Notes under the pieces: generated by a model | The model's input: the letters and a program-made list of their open reading frames with translations, nothing else | What the model was told of the DNA's origin: nothing | Database searches by the model: none | From: JAVBOW01 sp031550615 | GTDB taxonomy: Bacteria; Bacteroidota; Bacteroidia; Bacteroidales; Rikenellaceae | Length of the DNA stretch: 64,000 nt | Assembly: GCA_031550615.1 (NCBI GenBank) | Contig: JAVBOL010000001.1 | Span: 48,899 to 112,898 of the forward strand | Direction of reading: 5' to 3' | Shown here: positions 44,468 to 54,000 of the stretch, piece by piece | Layout of the letters: each line of letters opens with the position of its first letter | Numbering within the stretch: the stretch's first letter is position 1 | Program-made: the position numbers and the translations under genes

Positions 44468-45649
44468 TTATTTAGTGTAGATGTACTGCTTGCCCAGCGC
44501 CGTGACTGTCACGCGCGTGTCGTCGGAACTCTCGACCCTGCCGACGATCTGCGCGTCGATGCCGAAACTCTTCGAAATGGCGATCACGTCAGCCGCAGCA
44601 GCCGGATCTACATAGAGTTCCATGCGGTGGCCCATGTTGAACACCGAGAGCATCTCCTGCATCGGGGTGCCGCTCTGTTCGCCGATGATGCTAAAAAGGG
44701 GCGGAATCTGAAATAGGTTGTCTTTTATCACGTGCACATTGTCGACGAAGTGCAGCACCTTGGTTTGCGCCCCGCCGCTGCAATGCACCATGCCGCGCAC
44801 CCCCGCGCGCGCCTCGCGCAGTACGCGGGCGATCACCGGGGCGTAGGTGCGGGTGGGGGAGAGCACCAGTTTGCCCATCGTGGTTTTGTGTCCGTCGGCC
44901 ACCACCTCGTCCGTCAGTCCGCACTTTCCGGTGTAGACCACCTCGTCGGGCAGCCCGTTGTCATACGTTTCGGGGAATAGCGCCGCCACCGCGTGCGAAA
45001 ATACGTCGTGGCGCGCCGAGGTCAGGCCGTTGCTGCCCATGCCCCCGTTATACTCTTTTTCGTAGGTGGCTTTGCCCGATGAGGCCAGCCCCACGATCAC
45101 CTGCCCGGGGGCTATGTTGGCGTTGTCGATCACCTCGCTGCGGCGGATGCGCGCCGTTACGGTGCTGTCCACGATGATCGTGCGCACCAGGTCGCCCACG
45201 TCGGCAGTCTCGCCGCCCGTGGAGTGGATGCCGAAACCCAGATCGCGCATCGTTTGCAGGAACTCTTCCGTGCCGTTGATTATGGCCGAAATGACCTCGC
45301 CCGGGATCAGCCGCTTGTTACGCCCTATGGTCGAGGAGAGCAGCACGTGGTCCGTCACCCCTACGCACAGCAGGTCGTCTGTGTTCATCACCACCGCGTC
45401 CTGTGCAATGCCGCCCCAGACCGACAGGTCGCCCGTCTGTTTCCAGTAGGCGTAGGCCAGCGACGATTTCGTCCCCGCGCCGTCGGCGTGCATCACCACG
45501 CCCCAATCCCCGTCGCCTGTCAGCAGGTCGGGCACCACTTTGCAGAACGCCTTGGGGAAAAGGCCCTTGTCAATGTTCTTTATAGCGGCGTGTACGTCTT
45601 CCTTGGCGAATGAAACGCCCCTCTGGGCATATTTTGAGCTATTGGACAT
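44468..45649 (-). CDS. purM: AIR synthase (phosphoribosylformylglycinamidine cyclo-ligase), Bacteroidota type
   Basis: Fifth step of purine synthesis: FGAM + ATP to AIR. 393 residues from ATG 45649 (MSNSSKYAQRGVSFAKEDVH), about 45 longer than E. coli PurM, as in other Bacteroidota. Landmarks: HADGAGTKSSLAYAY near 54-68 (the counterpart of SGTDGVGTK), AQDAVVMNTDDLLCVG near 83-98, GGETADVGD near 150-158. C-terminal PurM_C fold ends ALGKQYIYTK. The frame upstream of 45649 lacks homology-like sequence, and the -7 box lies 22 nt before this ATG. Could be a PurM paralogue; moderate certainty on the exact role. Confidence 0.82.
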   Translation of the reverse strand: MSNSSKYAQRGVSFAKEDVHAAIKNIDKGLFPKAFCKVVPDLLTGDGDWGVVMHADGAGTKSSLAYAYWKQTGDLSVWGGIAQDAVVMNTDDLLCVGVTDHVLLSSTIGRNKRLIPGEVISAIINGTEEFLQTMRDLGFGIHSTGGETADVGDLVRTIIVDSTVTARIRRSEVIDNANIAPGQVIVGLASSGKATYEKEYNGGMGSNGLTSARHDVFSHAVAALFPETYDNGLPDEVVYTGKCGLTDEVVADGHKTTMGKLVLSPTRTYAPVIARVLREARAGVRGMVHCSGGAQTKVLHFVDNVHVIKDNLFQIPPLFSIIGEQSGTPMQEMLSVFNMGHRMELYVDPAAAADVIAISKSFGIDAQIVGRVESSDDTRVTVTALGKQYIYTK

Positions 45650-45671
45650 ATACTGGCAAATTAAGCGAATG

Positions 45672-45679
45672 CAAAGGTA
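45672..45679 (-). promoter_or_regulatory. -7 box (TACCTTTG) of purM
   Basis: Matches TAnnTTTG on the - strand; 12 bp from the divergent box at 45692. Confidence 0.65.
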
Positions 45680-45691
45680 GCGATTTTTTAA

Positions 45692-45699
45692 TACTTTTG
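45692..45699 (+). promoter_or_regulatory. -7 box (TACTTTTG) of the helical-repeat gene
   Basis: Matches TAnnTTTG and ends 4 nt before the ATG at 45704, so the mRNA should be leaderless. Confidence 0.65.
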
Positions 45700-45703
45700 C
45701 ACA

Positions 45704-47251
45704 ATGGCAAACGGTGAAAGGCACGAGGCGGTATTCGACCTGGTAAAATGTATGAGCAAGTCCGAGAAGCGCTCCTTCAAGCTCTTCGCGGCGCGTACCG
45801 CGGATAACGCCAACCCCAAGTTCGTGGCGCTTTTCGACGCCCTCGACTCGATGGACGAGTACGACCAAGAGCGCGTGCTGCAACTTTGCCCCGTCAGCAG
45901 ACAACAACTGCCCAACCTGAAGGCGCACCTCTATAAGCAGCTTCTGGTCAGCCTGCGTCTGCTTGGCGCCGGGCGCTCGGCGACTATCCAACTGCGCGAA
46001 CAGGTCGATTTCGCCCACATATTATACGACAAGGGGCTCTACCGCGAGAGCCAGAAAATACTCGATCGTGCCGCACAGCGCGCCGTGGAGTTGCAGCAGC
46101 CCACCGTGGCGGTCAACGTGCTCGACTTCCAGCGCAACCTCGAAACGCTCAAGCTGGACCGTGGCATGTCCGGGCACGCCGACGCCATTTCGCGCCGCTC
46201 GTCCGAATTGTGTGTCGGCATCACGGCCACCAACGAACTGGCAAACGTGGCGATACAGCTTTACGGACTCTACCAGAAAGTCGGATACGCCCGTTCGCAG
46301 AAAGACCTCGATCTGCTGGAGCACTATTTCGCCCCGCGCCTTGAGGAGGCCTCGCGGTCGATCAATACCTTCCTCGACCGTTTCTATTACGACCAGGCGA
46401 TGGCGTGGTACAGCTATGTCCGCCACGATTTCGTGCGTTCATACCGCTACGCCTGTGCGTGGGTGGGGCTTTTCGACTCGTCGCCCGAGATGAAGGAGGT
46501 GATGTACGACAGCTACCTGCGCGGTTATTCGCGCATCCTGGACGGGCTTTTCCTGATGCGCAAACACCGCGCCTTCGTCGAGAAACTCGATCGTTTCGCG
46601 ATGGAGTGCGCCGGGGTGGGGTCGCAGTGTGACAATGCGGTTATAATCTCGCGCAACATACTCTATACAAGCCGTATAAACCGCTATTTCATCGAAGGGC
46701 GTTTCCGCGAGGGCACCCTCATCGCGCCACAGATCGAAGGTTACCTCTCGCGCTACGGGAGGCAGCTGTCCGTGCACTACCGCATGCTGCTGCGCTATAA
46801 GCTGGCATGCCTGTATTTCGGCGCTGCGGACTATGATAACTGCCTGGCGCAACTCGCCCACGTAACCGCTATGCGCGACCCGCAGATCCGCCGCGATCTG
46901 CAATGTTACGCCAAGATACTGGCGCTGATCGCCTCATGGGAGTCGGGGCGCGACTACAACCTCGAATACCAGATCCGCTCGGTCTACTCGTTTTTGATAA
47001 AGATGAACGACCTGGGCGAGGTGCAGCGCGCCATGCTGGCTTTCCTGCGTCGCCTGGGCGGCATCTACGCCGCCGACCTTCCGGGCGAATTGCGCACGCT
47101 TTATGAAAAGCTGCTGCCTTACGAGAACCATCCTTACGAGCGCCGCACGTTCTACTACCTCGATATTCTTTCGTGGCTCGAAAGCAAGATCACCGGACGC
47201 AGCGTGGCCGAGATCATACGGGCGCGCTTCCTTGCCAATAGCCTGAAATAA
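45704..47251 (+). CDS. Conserved Bacteroidota helical-repeat protein of unknown function
   Basis: 515 residues, no signal peptide or membrane segment, so cytoplasmic. Almost entirely alpha-helical with TPR-like pairs (for example AHILYDKGLYRESQKILDRA near 106-125, YKLACLYFGAADYDNCLAQL near 365-384). The N-terminus (FDLVKCMSKSEKRSFKLFA) is a pattern I associate with a Bacteroidota-only family, but I recognise no function. Probably a scaffold or regulatory adaptor. Monocistronic, apparently leaderless. Its last codons are part of a 22-bp perfect inverted repeat that also serves the converging gene. Confidence 0.8.
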   Translation: MANGERHEAVFDLVKCMSKSEKRSFKLFAARTADNANPKFVALFDALDSMDEYDQERVLQLCPVSRQQLPNLKAHLYKQLLVSLRLLGAGRSATIQLREQVDFAHILYDKGLYRESQKILDRAAQRAVELQQPTVAVNVLDFQRNLETLKLDRGMSGHADAISRRSSELCVGITATNELANVAIQLYGLYQKVGYARSQKDLDLLEHYFAPRLEEASRSINTFLDRFYYDQAMAWYSYVRHDFVRSYRYACAWVGLFDSSPEMKEVMYDSYLRGYSRILDGLFLMRKHRAFVEKLDRFAMECAGVGSQCDNAVIISRNILYTSRINRYFIEGRFREGTLIAPQIEGYLSRYGRQLSVHYRMLLRYKLACLYFGAADYDNCLAQLAHVTAMRDPQIRRDLQCYAKILALIASWESGRDYNLEYQIRSVYSFLIKMNDLGEVQRAMLAFLRRLGGIYAADLPGELRTLYEKLLPYENHPYERRTFYYLDILSWLESKITGRSVAEIIRARFLANSLK

Positions 47252-47292
47252 AGAACCACGCCCTTGACCAGGCGTGGTTCTTTATTTCAGGC
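47241..47292. terminator. Bidirectional terminator, 22-bp perfect stem overlapping a stop codon
   Basis: 47241-47262 and 47271-47292 are exact reverse complements around an 8-nt loop. The left arm includes the last codons and TAA of the upstream + gene; the right arm ends 8 nt before the stop of the converging - gene. A- and T-tracts lie inside the stem. Confidence 0.85.
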
Positions 47293-47300
47293 AGGTTCTG

Positions 47301-48431
47301 CTATTTGTAGAGCTCCGCCACTTTCTCGCGCAGTTTCTCGCCACGCAGGTCCATTCCGATGATAACTCCCTGGGGGTCGATTAGATACATCTTAGGTATC
47401 CCGGTCACACCGTAACGGCGGGCGACGGGGCAATTCCACCCTTCGCCGGAGCAGCCCTGCGGCCAAGCCATGCCGAATCGCTCGATGGCCGATTTCCATG
47501 CCTTTTCGTCCTTGGTCTCGTCCAGCGACACGCCGAACACCTCGAATCCTTTGGCGTGGTAATCGTCATATATAGCCTTCACGTTGGGCACTTCGGCCAG
47601 GCAGGGGCGGCACCATGACGCCCAGAAATCGAGCAGCACGTAGTGTCCGCGCAACGAAGATAGTTTGACCGTCTTGCCGTCGGGGCCTGGCAACTCTATG
47701 TCGGGAGCCGTACCGCCTATGCTCACCTGCTTCTTATCGGCGATCTGCTGTGCGAGTTCCTTGCCGGCGAACGATGCCTTGACCGCAGGGGAAAGCCTCT
47801 CGTAGAAAGGCTCGATGTCTGCTACCGGCTTGCTGGTCATCATGTTTTGGATTATCACGAAGGCGCTGGCATTGACGTTGGTGGTCGTGTCGAGCAACCC
47901 GGTGAGGCGTTTTGCGATCTGCTCACGTATGAGCACCATCATCTTTTGCAGCGAGTCGAGTTTATACTCATCGTCGCGCACCTTCGACATGGCCATCATC
48001 ATGCCCAGTTCCATCATGTCTGACGAGAGGCGGACATCGCTGCCGGCTTTGAGCGTGGCCTGTTCGGGGGTGGGTTCCACCTCGATCTCATAGCCCTTGC
48101 GCATCGAGCCGTCCTTGTTGGTGGTAGTCTTCTCCAATACCCTCATCCAGATGGGTTTATCCTCAAGGATGAAGTTGCGTTTGATGGTGCTGCCCGAGAT
48201 CATGATTACGCGTTTGTCAGCCACATAGTCACCCTTGAGCGCCCATTTGCCGTTCTTGACCACGACCGAGTCGAGGTCTTCGAATTTCTTTGCCCCGAGG
48301 TCTTTTTTCAGGTAGACGGTCTGTCCATCGCCGCCCTCCCAGGTGCCGTTGATGTGGAATTTCGTCGCCCCCGCAGCCGCCAAAGCCGTGAACAGCAGCG
48401 CGGCAACGATCAGATTGATTGTCTTTTTCAT
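47301..48431 (-). CDS. DUF4369/thioredoxin-fold (TlpA/ResA-like) exported protein
   Basis: 376 residues. Signal peptide (cleavage near AAAGA), an N-terminal beta domain typical of DUF4369 (about 22-130, FHINGTWEGGDGQTVYLKK), a helical linker, then an AhpC/TSA-Redoxin domain (about 240-376) with WCRPC: redox cysteines Cys274 and Cys277, plus cis-Pro loop GVTGIPKMYL. Likely a periplasmic thiol-disulfide reductase. Last gene of the - strand SusC/SusD locus; such proteins commonly accompany SusCD-type import loci. A hairpin in the 58-nt gap before it may partly separate it from the upstream genes. Confidence 0.87.
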   Translation of the reverse strand: MKKTINLIVAALLFTALAAAGATKFHINGTWEGGDGQTVYLKKDLGAKKFEDLDSVVVKNGKWALKGDYVADKRVIMISGSTIKRNFILEDKPIWMRVLEKTTTNKDGSMRKGYEIEVEPTPEQATLKAGSDVRLSSDMMELGMMMAMSKVRDDEYKLDSLQKMMVLIREQIAKRLTGLLDTTTNVNASAFVIIQNMMTSKPVADIEPFYERLSPAVKASFAGKELAQQIADKKQVSIGGTAPDIELPGPDGKTVKLSSLRGHYVLLDFWASWCRPCLAEVPNVKAIYDDYHAKGFEVFGVSLDETKDEKAWKSAIERFGMAWPQGCSGEGWNCPVARRYGVTGIPKMYLIDPQGVIIGMDLRGEKLREKVAELYK

Positions 48432-48452
48432 TTTGAGAGATTTCTTAATTAA

Positions 48453-48481
48453 GCCGGGCTCTCCGTGTGGAAGAGCCCGGC
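48453..48481. other. Hairpin before the thioredoxin-like gene
   Basis: 10-bp perfect stem GCCGGGCTCT / AGAGCCCGGC, 9-nt loop, between the putative metallohydrolase and thioredoxin-like genes, about 20 nt before the ATG on the - strand. No T-tract, so at most a partial terminator or processing site. Confidence 0.5.
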
Positions 48482-48489
48482 GGAAAAGG

Positions 48490-49506
48490 TTAAGGATTAG
48501 GTTTATCCGTTAGGGTAATGTTGAAGTTATCTTTGAAGTATTTTTTTGCTTCCGTAACTTTACTTTTCATCTTGGTGACGTAGTTTTTTGTCGTGTTGTC
48601 TGCCGTCTTTGCCGTGACATCGTCATAGTATGTGTCCTTTTCCGATGCGGTCTTCGTAAGAATGAAAGCCACATAGTCGCCAAGGTCTTGCCCGAAGGTC
48701 GGCTTGAGCATCTGGTAAGAGTGCTTGCTGCTTGACGGGGTGAAGGTGTCGAGTGTGTAGCCCAGGCGGGAGGGACGCAGGATGATCTTGGGCCACCACC
48801 ATGCCGCGGAGTTCGTAGTACCGAAGCCCATATTTGCTACGGTATATGTCGGCAGACCGCTGCCGGTGCCCAGATAGCCGCTCCAGTGCGTACCTGTCGC
48901 AGCTGTCGACGGAGTGCCGGTAATGGTCAGGAAGGCAGTCGCAGCCGGCATCTTGAAATACATCCTTTCGACGATCAGCGAGATCATTTCGGCCAGTACG
49001 TCGTTCGAGTTCACATCGAACGAAGAGTTGACGTTACCGACGATAAGCGCCATAGAGGAAACATGGCCGGCCACTATGCGTTGCCTCGTTACGGTTGGCG
49101 GCGTAGCCCCGACCGTTTCGTCGGTGTAGTCCACTGTTAATTCATCGGCCAACAGGATAACGGGCGGCATATAATCCCGGATCAGTGCCTGGGGAAAAAT
49201 ACTGAATACTCTCTGGTCGATGTAATCGATAACCTTTTTTGCGGCGACTTGGTCGGTCACGCGATCGGCCTTTAGTTTGTTGGTGACCGATACCCAGTCG
49301 TATGACATCTCATTGTCCGTAAATTCAGTGCGGAATACAACGCCATACTTATTGTACATCGACTGTATTTTCCGGTCCAGATCCGAAGTTCCGGAGAGGT
49401 CGCCCATATCGGGCAGCTCTACCATGCCGCCGTCATCGCTGCGGTCGCATGCGGTCGTAGCCCAGCCGAAGGCAACGGCTATCAGTATGATCTTTATCGT
49501 TTTCAT
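48490..49506 (-). CDS. SusCD-associated lipoprotein, possibly a degenerate zinc-metallohydrolase relative
   Basis: 338 residues, lipobox ATTAC (Cys20). Order and style (Asp/Ser-rich start, DLDRKIQSMYNKYGVVFRTEF, MSYDWV, YDIDQRVF-like segment, PPVILLADELTV) recall the substrate-import-associated zinc metallohydrolase lipoproteins (TIGR04549-like) that accompany SusC/SusD. The HExxH helix expected near residue 165-175 is not present: the local sequence is DVLAEMISLIVERMYF. If related, it has lost catalysis and may bind ligand only. The family link is a memory-based guess; otherwise it is an unrecognised SusCD-operon lipoprotein. 22 nt after the SusD gene stop. Confidence 0.5.
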   Translation of the reverse strand: MKTIKIILIAVAFGWATTACDRSDDGGMVELPDMGDLSGTSDLDRKIQSMYNKYGVVFRTEFTDNEMSYDWVSVTNKLKADRVTDQVAAKKVIDYIDQRVFSIFPQALIRDYMPPVILLADELTVDYTDETVGATPPTVTRQRIVAGHVSSMALIVGNVNSSFDVNSNDVLAEMISLIVERMYFKMPAATAFLTITGTPSTAATGTHWSGYLGTGSGLPTYTVANMGFGTTNSAAWWWPKIILRPSRLGYTLDTFTPSSSKHSYQMLKPTFGQDLGDYVAFILTKTASEKDTYYDDVTAKTADNTTKNYVTKMKSKVTEAKKYFKDNFNITLTDKPNP

Positions 49507-49528
49507 ATCATTGATTCGTGTTGGTGTA

Positions 49529-51082
49529 CTATTGTTTGGTTCTTACCGGACGGGTGTTTGGCACCAGCAGACTGTTGATACCCCTTTCGTAGAGAGGGAA
49601 GTTGAGTACGAATCCGTTGTCGCCAGCCTGGAGTTTGTATACGTCGCCGGATTGCCCCCAGACGTGTGTAATCTCCTGCATGCCAAGACGGCGCATATCC
49701 CACCAGCGATGGAGTTCCTCGAAGCACAGCTCGCGGCGGCGTTCGGCAAGGGTGAAATCGATCAGAGTCTGTTGCGAGGCGAAGTCGCCTGCGACTTTTG
49801 CCACATAGTTTGCGGCGGCGAATCGTTTCTGGCGCAGGGCATTTAATGCCGCGATGGCTTTGTCCTTGTCGCCACTGTCGTTGCGGCGGGCGTACGCTTC
49901 GGCGAGTGTTACGTAGACCTCACCCGAACGCAGGGCGAATTGACCTTTGTAAACTGCATTGTCTGAGCCATCGTATTTCATGGGAGAGTCGCACAAAACC
50001 GTGAAGTACCTATATGATAGATACAAGTCATAACCCTCTGTGGTGCCGTCAGAAACGAAAAACCAATACTTGCGTCTGTTGTCGCCGTTCTCATACGAAT
50101 TTATAAGGCCGGTCTTCGATGGGCGGAAGAATGCCGGGGCGGTACCATTACCGGTGAACATCGTATAGTAAGCATTGGTAGCGCTGGTGCCTCCGAAAGG
50201 AAGTACGATCTCTGTGTTGGCTATTTGGAGGAAGTTGACGACAGTCCTGTCTGTAGCGGCAATAAGGCTCGCTGTGCCCAGGGTCTTGTCCGAGATGTCA
50301 AAAAGTGCATAACCTGTCGCGAGGTTACGGAACTCTTCGCCGTAGGTTATCGCTTTGTCCATATCGTCCATGAACAGTGCGATGCGGGAGGCTAATATAA
50401 GGGCTGCCGGATAACTGTATTCATACTTGTTGTTGATGTTCTTATTCTTGAGACAGTCCAGCGACGTGGTTATGTCGGTGGTTATGGTTTTCCATATTTC
50501 CTGCATTGTGGCGCGCTCGTATCCGCCTGTTTTAGGCGTGGGATCGGTGATCAGGGGCACACACAACTCGTTAGGCGTCGAGGCATCATAAGGCTTGGAG
50601 TAGATATTAGCCAGCATGAAATAGCCGAAAGCGCGTTGCAACGATGCCTGTCCGAGAAGCACCTCCCTCTCCTGTTCTGTTCCTTCGAGAGTGGGATCGT
50701 TTGCGGCCTTAATGCAACAGTTAGCCACCATTATCTGATTGTAGATATAGGTAAAGCAGTTGTCCTTGAATGGCCCTGCCTCGATCTCGTCAGCCCATTT
50801 ATAGCAGAATTCATAAGACGATATGGCAGAAGTTGGCGTGCCGGAATAGCTTATCCCTGCGTATGTGCAGTCGTAATATTCGATGTCGTCGGTCATCGAC
50901 ATGATGAAATCGTAGTTCGAGGCAAGCGATTTAAAATAACCGTCTCCTTGTAGTATCTCTTTGTACTGGGATATTTTTACGGGGATAACCAAATCCTTGG
51001 ATTTTTGTTCAAGGAAGTCGCTGCATCCCCAGACAGTTCCGCAGAGTAGCGCTATGGCAATATGTCGATATGGATTTTTCAT
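49529..51082 (-). CDS. SusD-like nutrient-binding lipoprotein
   Basis: 517 residues from ATG 51082 (MKNPYRHIAIALLCG), lipobox TVWGC (Cys20); the frame continues upstream over the susC end but has no start support there. SusD landmarks: YNQIMVANCCIKAAND near 115-130, QASLQRAFGYFMLANIY near 150-166, the C-terminal ERRRELCFEELHRWWDMRR. It has the shorter RagB-like layout (SusD_3/SusD-like_3 style). 13 nt after susC. Codon use is AT-richer than in the first locus, and no glycosidase is linked, so the substrate may be peptide or something other than a polysaccharide. Confidence 0.9.
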   Translation of the reverse strand: MKNPYRHIAIALLCGTVWGCSDFLEQKSKDLVIPVKISQYKEILQGDGYFKSLASNYDFIMSMTDDIEYYDCTYAGISYSGTPTSAISSYEFCYKWADEIEAGPFKDNCFTYIYNQIMVANCCIKAANDPTLEGTEQEREVLLGQASLQRAFGYFMLANIYSKPYDASTPNELCVPLITDPTPKTGGYERATMQEIWKTITTDITTSLDCLKNKNINNKYEYSYPAALILASRIALFMDDMDKAITYGEEFRNLATGYALFDISDKTLGTASLIAATDRTVVNFLQIANTEIVLPFGGTSATNAYYTMFTGNGTAPAFFRPSKTGLINSYENGDNRRKYWFFVSDGTTEGYDLYLSYRYFTVLCDSPMKYDGSDNAVYKGQFALRSGEVYVTLAEAYARRNDSGDKDKAIAALNALRQKRFAAANYVAKVAGDFASQQTLIDFTLAERRRELCFEELHRWWDMRRLGMQEITHVWGQSGDVYKLQAGDNGFVLNFPLYERGINSLLVPNTRPVRTKQ

Positions 51083-51095
51083 GGTTCTGCTCTGG

Positions 51096-54000
51096 TTAGA
51101 AGGTAATGTTGAGGTTGAATGTAAAGGTCTTTGGCTGTGTGGCATTTGCCGATGAGGAAAGTTCCGGGTCGAATCCGCGCCATTTGCTATCTGCCAGCAG
51201 CCAGAGGTTGGTCGCCTCAAATGAGAGCATCATATTGGATACGCCCACCTGTTTGGTCAGTTTGTTAGGAATATTGTAGCTTAACACCACGCTGTTAAGG
51301 CGCAGGTTGTCTGTCGAGGCGACACGTGCGTCAGAGTTGTCGTAAAGCGTTATGCCTCGCAGGTACGTGCCGTCCATTTGCGCACCGCGGGGCAGTGCGT
51401 CGGTAATATTAGAGTCGAACATGCGTGGAATTACATTGGCTTTCTTCTCGTCGCCGGGCTGACGCCAACGGTTGTTGATCTCTTTGGATATGTTGTTGAA
51501 CGGGTCGAACGCCTTTTTGTAGTCACTGAACAGGCGCGGTAGACGTTTCACTCCGCCGAACGAATAGCTGAAGTTGGTTTTAAAGCGCAAATTCTTATAG
51601 CCCACATTGATGTGGATACCGCCCGTGTGCGGGGCTTCGAGTACGCCTGAGCGCACCAGGCCCTCGTTCACATCCTGCACAAGCCAATAGTTGGGTATCT
51701 GCTCGTCATTGACGATGCTGTACGATTTGCCGTCTTTATTATAGTAATAAGGCATTCCGGTGTCGTGGTTCAAACCGGCCAGACGGTATGAGTAGATCGT
51801 GCCGAGCGCTTCTCCGGCGAACAACGATTCCTTGCCGCCGCTGAGGCGTTGGGCCGTTTTGATCGTTTCGGGATCGGTGTTAGCCTCGATGAGTACGTTT
51901 TTGTTATAAGAGTATATCAAGGTGAGGCCGAGGTTGAAATCACGATTTTTAACTATCGCACCGCCCAAGGCTGCCTCTACGCCGGAGTTGTTCATTTTAC
52001 CGCCGTTGATGGTCATCGTCTTGGTGCCATACACAGAAGATATCTGTATGGGCATGAACAAGTCAGAGGTATACTTCTTGTAAAGGTCGACCGTCAGCGA
52101 GAGGCGTCCTTCCCACAATGTCATGTCCAGTCCGAAGTTATACGAGCGTGTCTTCTCCCACCTCAGGTCGGCGTTGGGCAGTGTGCGAATATTTGATTCA
52201 GGTAAGCTGGTGTCTGTGTTGTAACCTTTCCGTTGCATTATCATATAAGGCGAGGTGCCGGTGGGAATATTACCCTGTATACCATAGGACGCCCGGACCG
52301 CCAGATAGGATATAGCGTCGATATTGCTTATGAATTTCTCATCCGAAATATTGTACTTTCCGGCGACCGACCAACACGGCAGGAACCGGTATTCAGGATT
52401 GTCGCCGAAGTTGCTCGATCCGTCCATACGGATATTGCCGTTGAGGATGAACTTATTGCGGAAAGAATATGTCGCCACTCCTATCCACGAAACGTAGTTC
52501 GTCGAGTTGTCTGTGATAGTCGGGGCAAGCTTCTTGTTGATGTACTCCTGCGAAGTTGGTGTGGCGAACGTGCTTCCCATGTCGGGTTGCCAGCCATAAT
52601 AGCTTCCTGAGAGGCCTGTGGCGTTGATGCTGCGCAATTCGGATATTGCGAGCACGTCGAAAGAGTGTTCGTTTCTTATTGTCTTATTGAAGTGCAACTG
52701 ATTCCGCAGGGTGAATGAGGTCTGCTCGTTGTGCCCGTCGTTAAGTATGCCGCCGAATGGGATCGCCGAATTGGTTTCCTGCTCGGATAGAGGAACTGCC
52801 GCGCCGAACATGTAGCCGCGAATGTTCGAAACGTAGTATGATTTATCCGTAGCCCAGCTCTGCGATATGGTATTCTGGTGTATAAGAGAGCCCACAAATT
52901 CATACTTCAGCATGTCTATGATCTGCCATTTGAGGTTGACTTTCGCGTTTATGCTCGAAATCTTACCCGTGGCGCCGGAGGTGTTGCGCTCATTGATATA
53001 GTTTTTGAGCAGATTGCCGGCAATGCCGTTTTTGCTGCTCATTCCGGTGTCATAAAAGTAGAGGTCACCGTTCTGGTCATATGCCGGGATGGTGCGTGCG
53101 GTATTAATTGCCAGATCGCGGGGTTTGTAAGCGGATTCGTTAAAACCATCGTTCTCGGTTATAGAACCCAGTAGTTGCATTTCGGCATAAACCTTCTTAT
53201 TCAGCCATGAGCTGATCTTGGCGTTGGCGGTATATCTTTTGCTGTCGCTACCTATGGCCGTGCCCTGGTTGTTGGTGTAGCCGAGCGAGGCGTAGTAAAG
53301 CGTATTTGCATTACCGCCGCTCAGACTTACGCTGTGGTTCTGGCTCCATGAGTCGCGGAACAATAAGTCAAACCAGTCTGTATTATTGTCAGACATGGCT
53401 TTTACGCCCGAATCGAATTGGTCGTAGGTGATCTCTTTGTTCAGGTACTTCATGTACAGACCCTCGTAACCCAATGAACGGGGCATGGTACTATATATCA
53501 ATCCGTCGTTGATAATGTCCTGTGATAGGCGGATGCGTTCACTGGCATTCATCATATCGAGGTTATTGTATGATTCACGCAAGCTAAGAGTAACGTTGCC
53601 GTGATAGCTTACCGACGGTTCTCCCACGTGACCCTTCTTGGTGGTGACCACGATAACGCCATTGGCTGCGCGTACGCCGTATATGGCCGCCGCCGCCGCA
53701 TCTTTAAGTACGTTGATCGACTCGATATCCTGAGGATTCACCCCGGCGATGGCATTGCCGATAAGGTATGCGGCATCCTCGTCGTTGAGGTCAACCGCTC
53801 CTATGTCGACGGGATCGTCGAGAATGATCCCGTCGAGCACCCAAAGCGGTGATCGCGAAGAGTAGATCGACGATGTGCCGCGGATACGGATCTTCGGCGT
53901 GGCGCTCGGCTCACCCGAAGTTACTTTTACGGCCATACCCGCCACCTGTCCTTGGAGCATCTGGTTGAGCGAGAATTTGGCGCCCAGCATCACATCGTCG

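Noticed and set aside
48490..49506. Active zinc protease call
   Set aside because: No HExxH or comparable metal motif was found in the translation.
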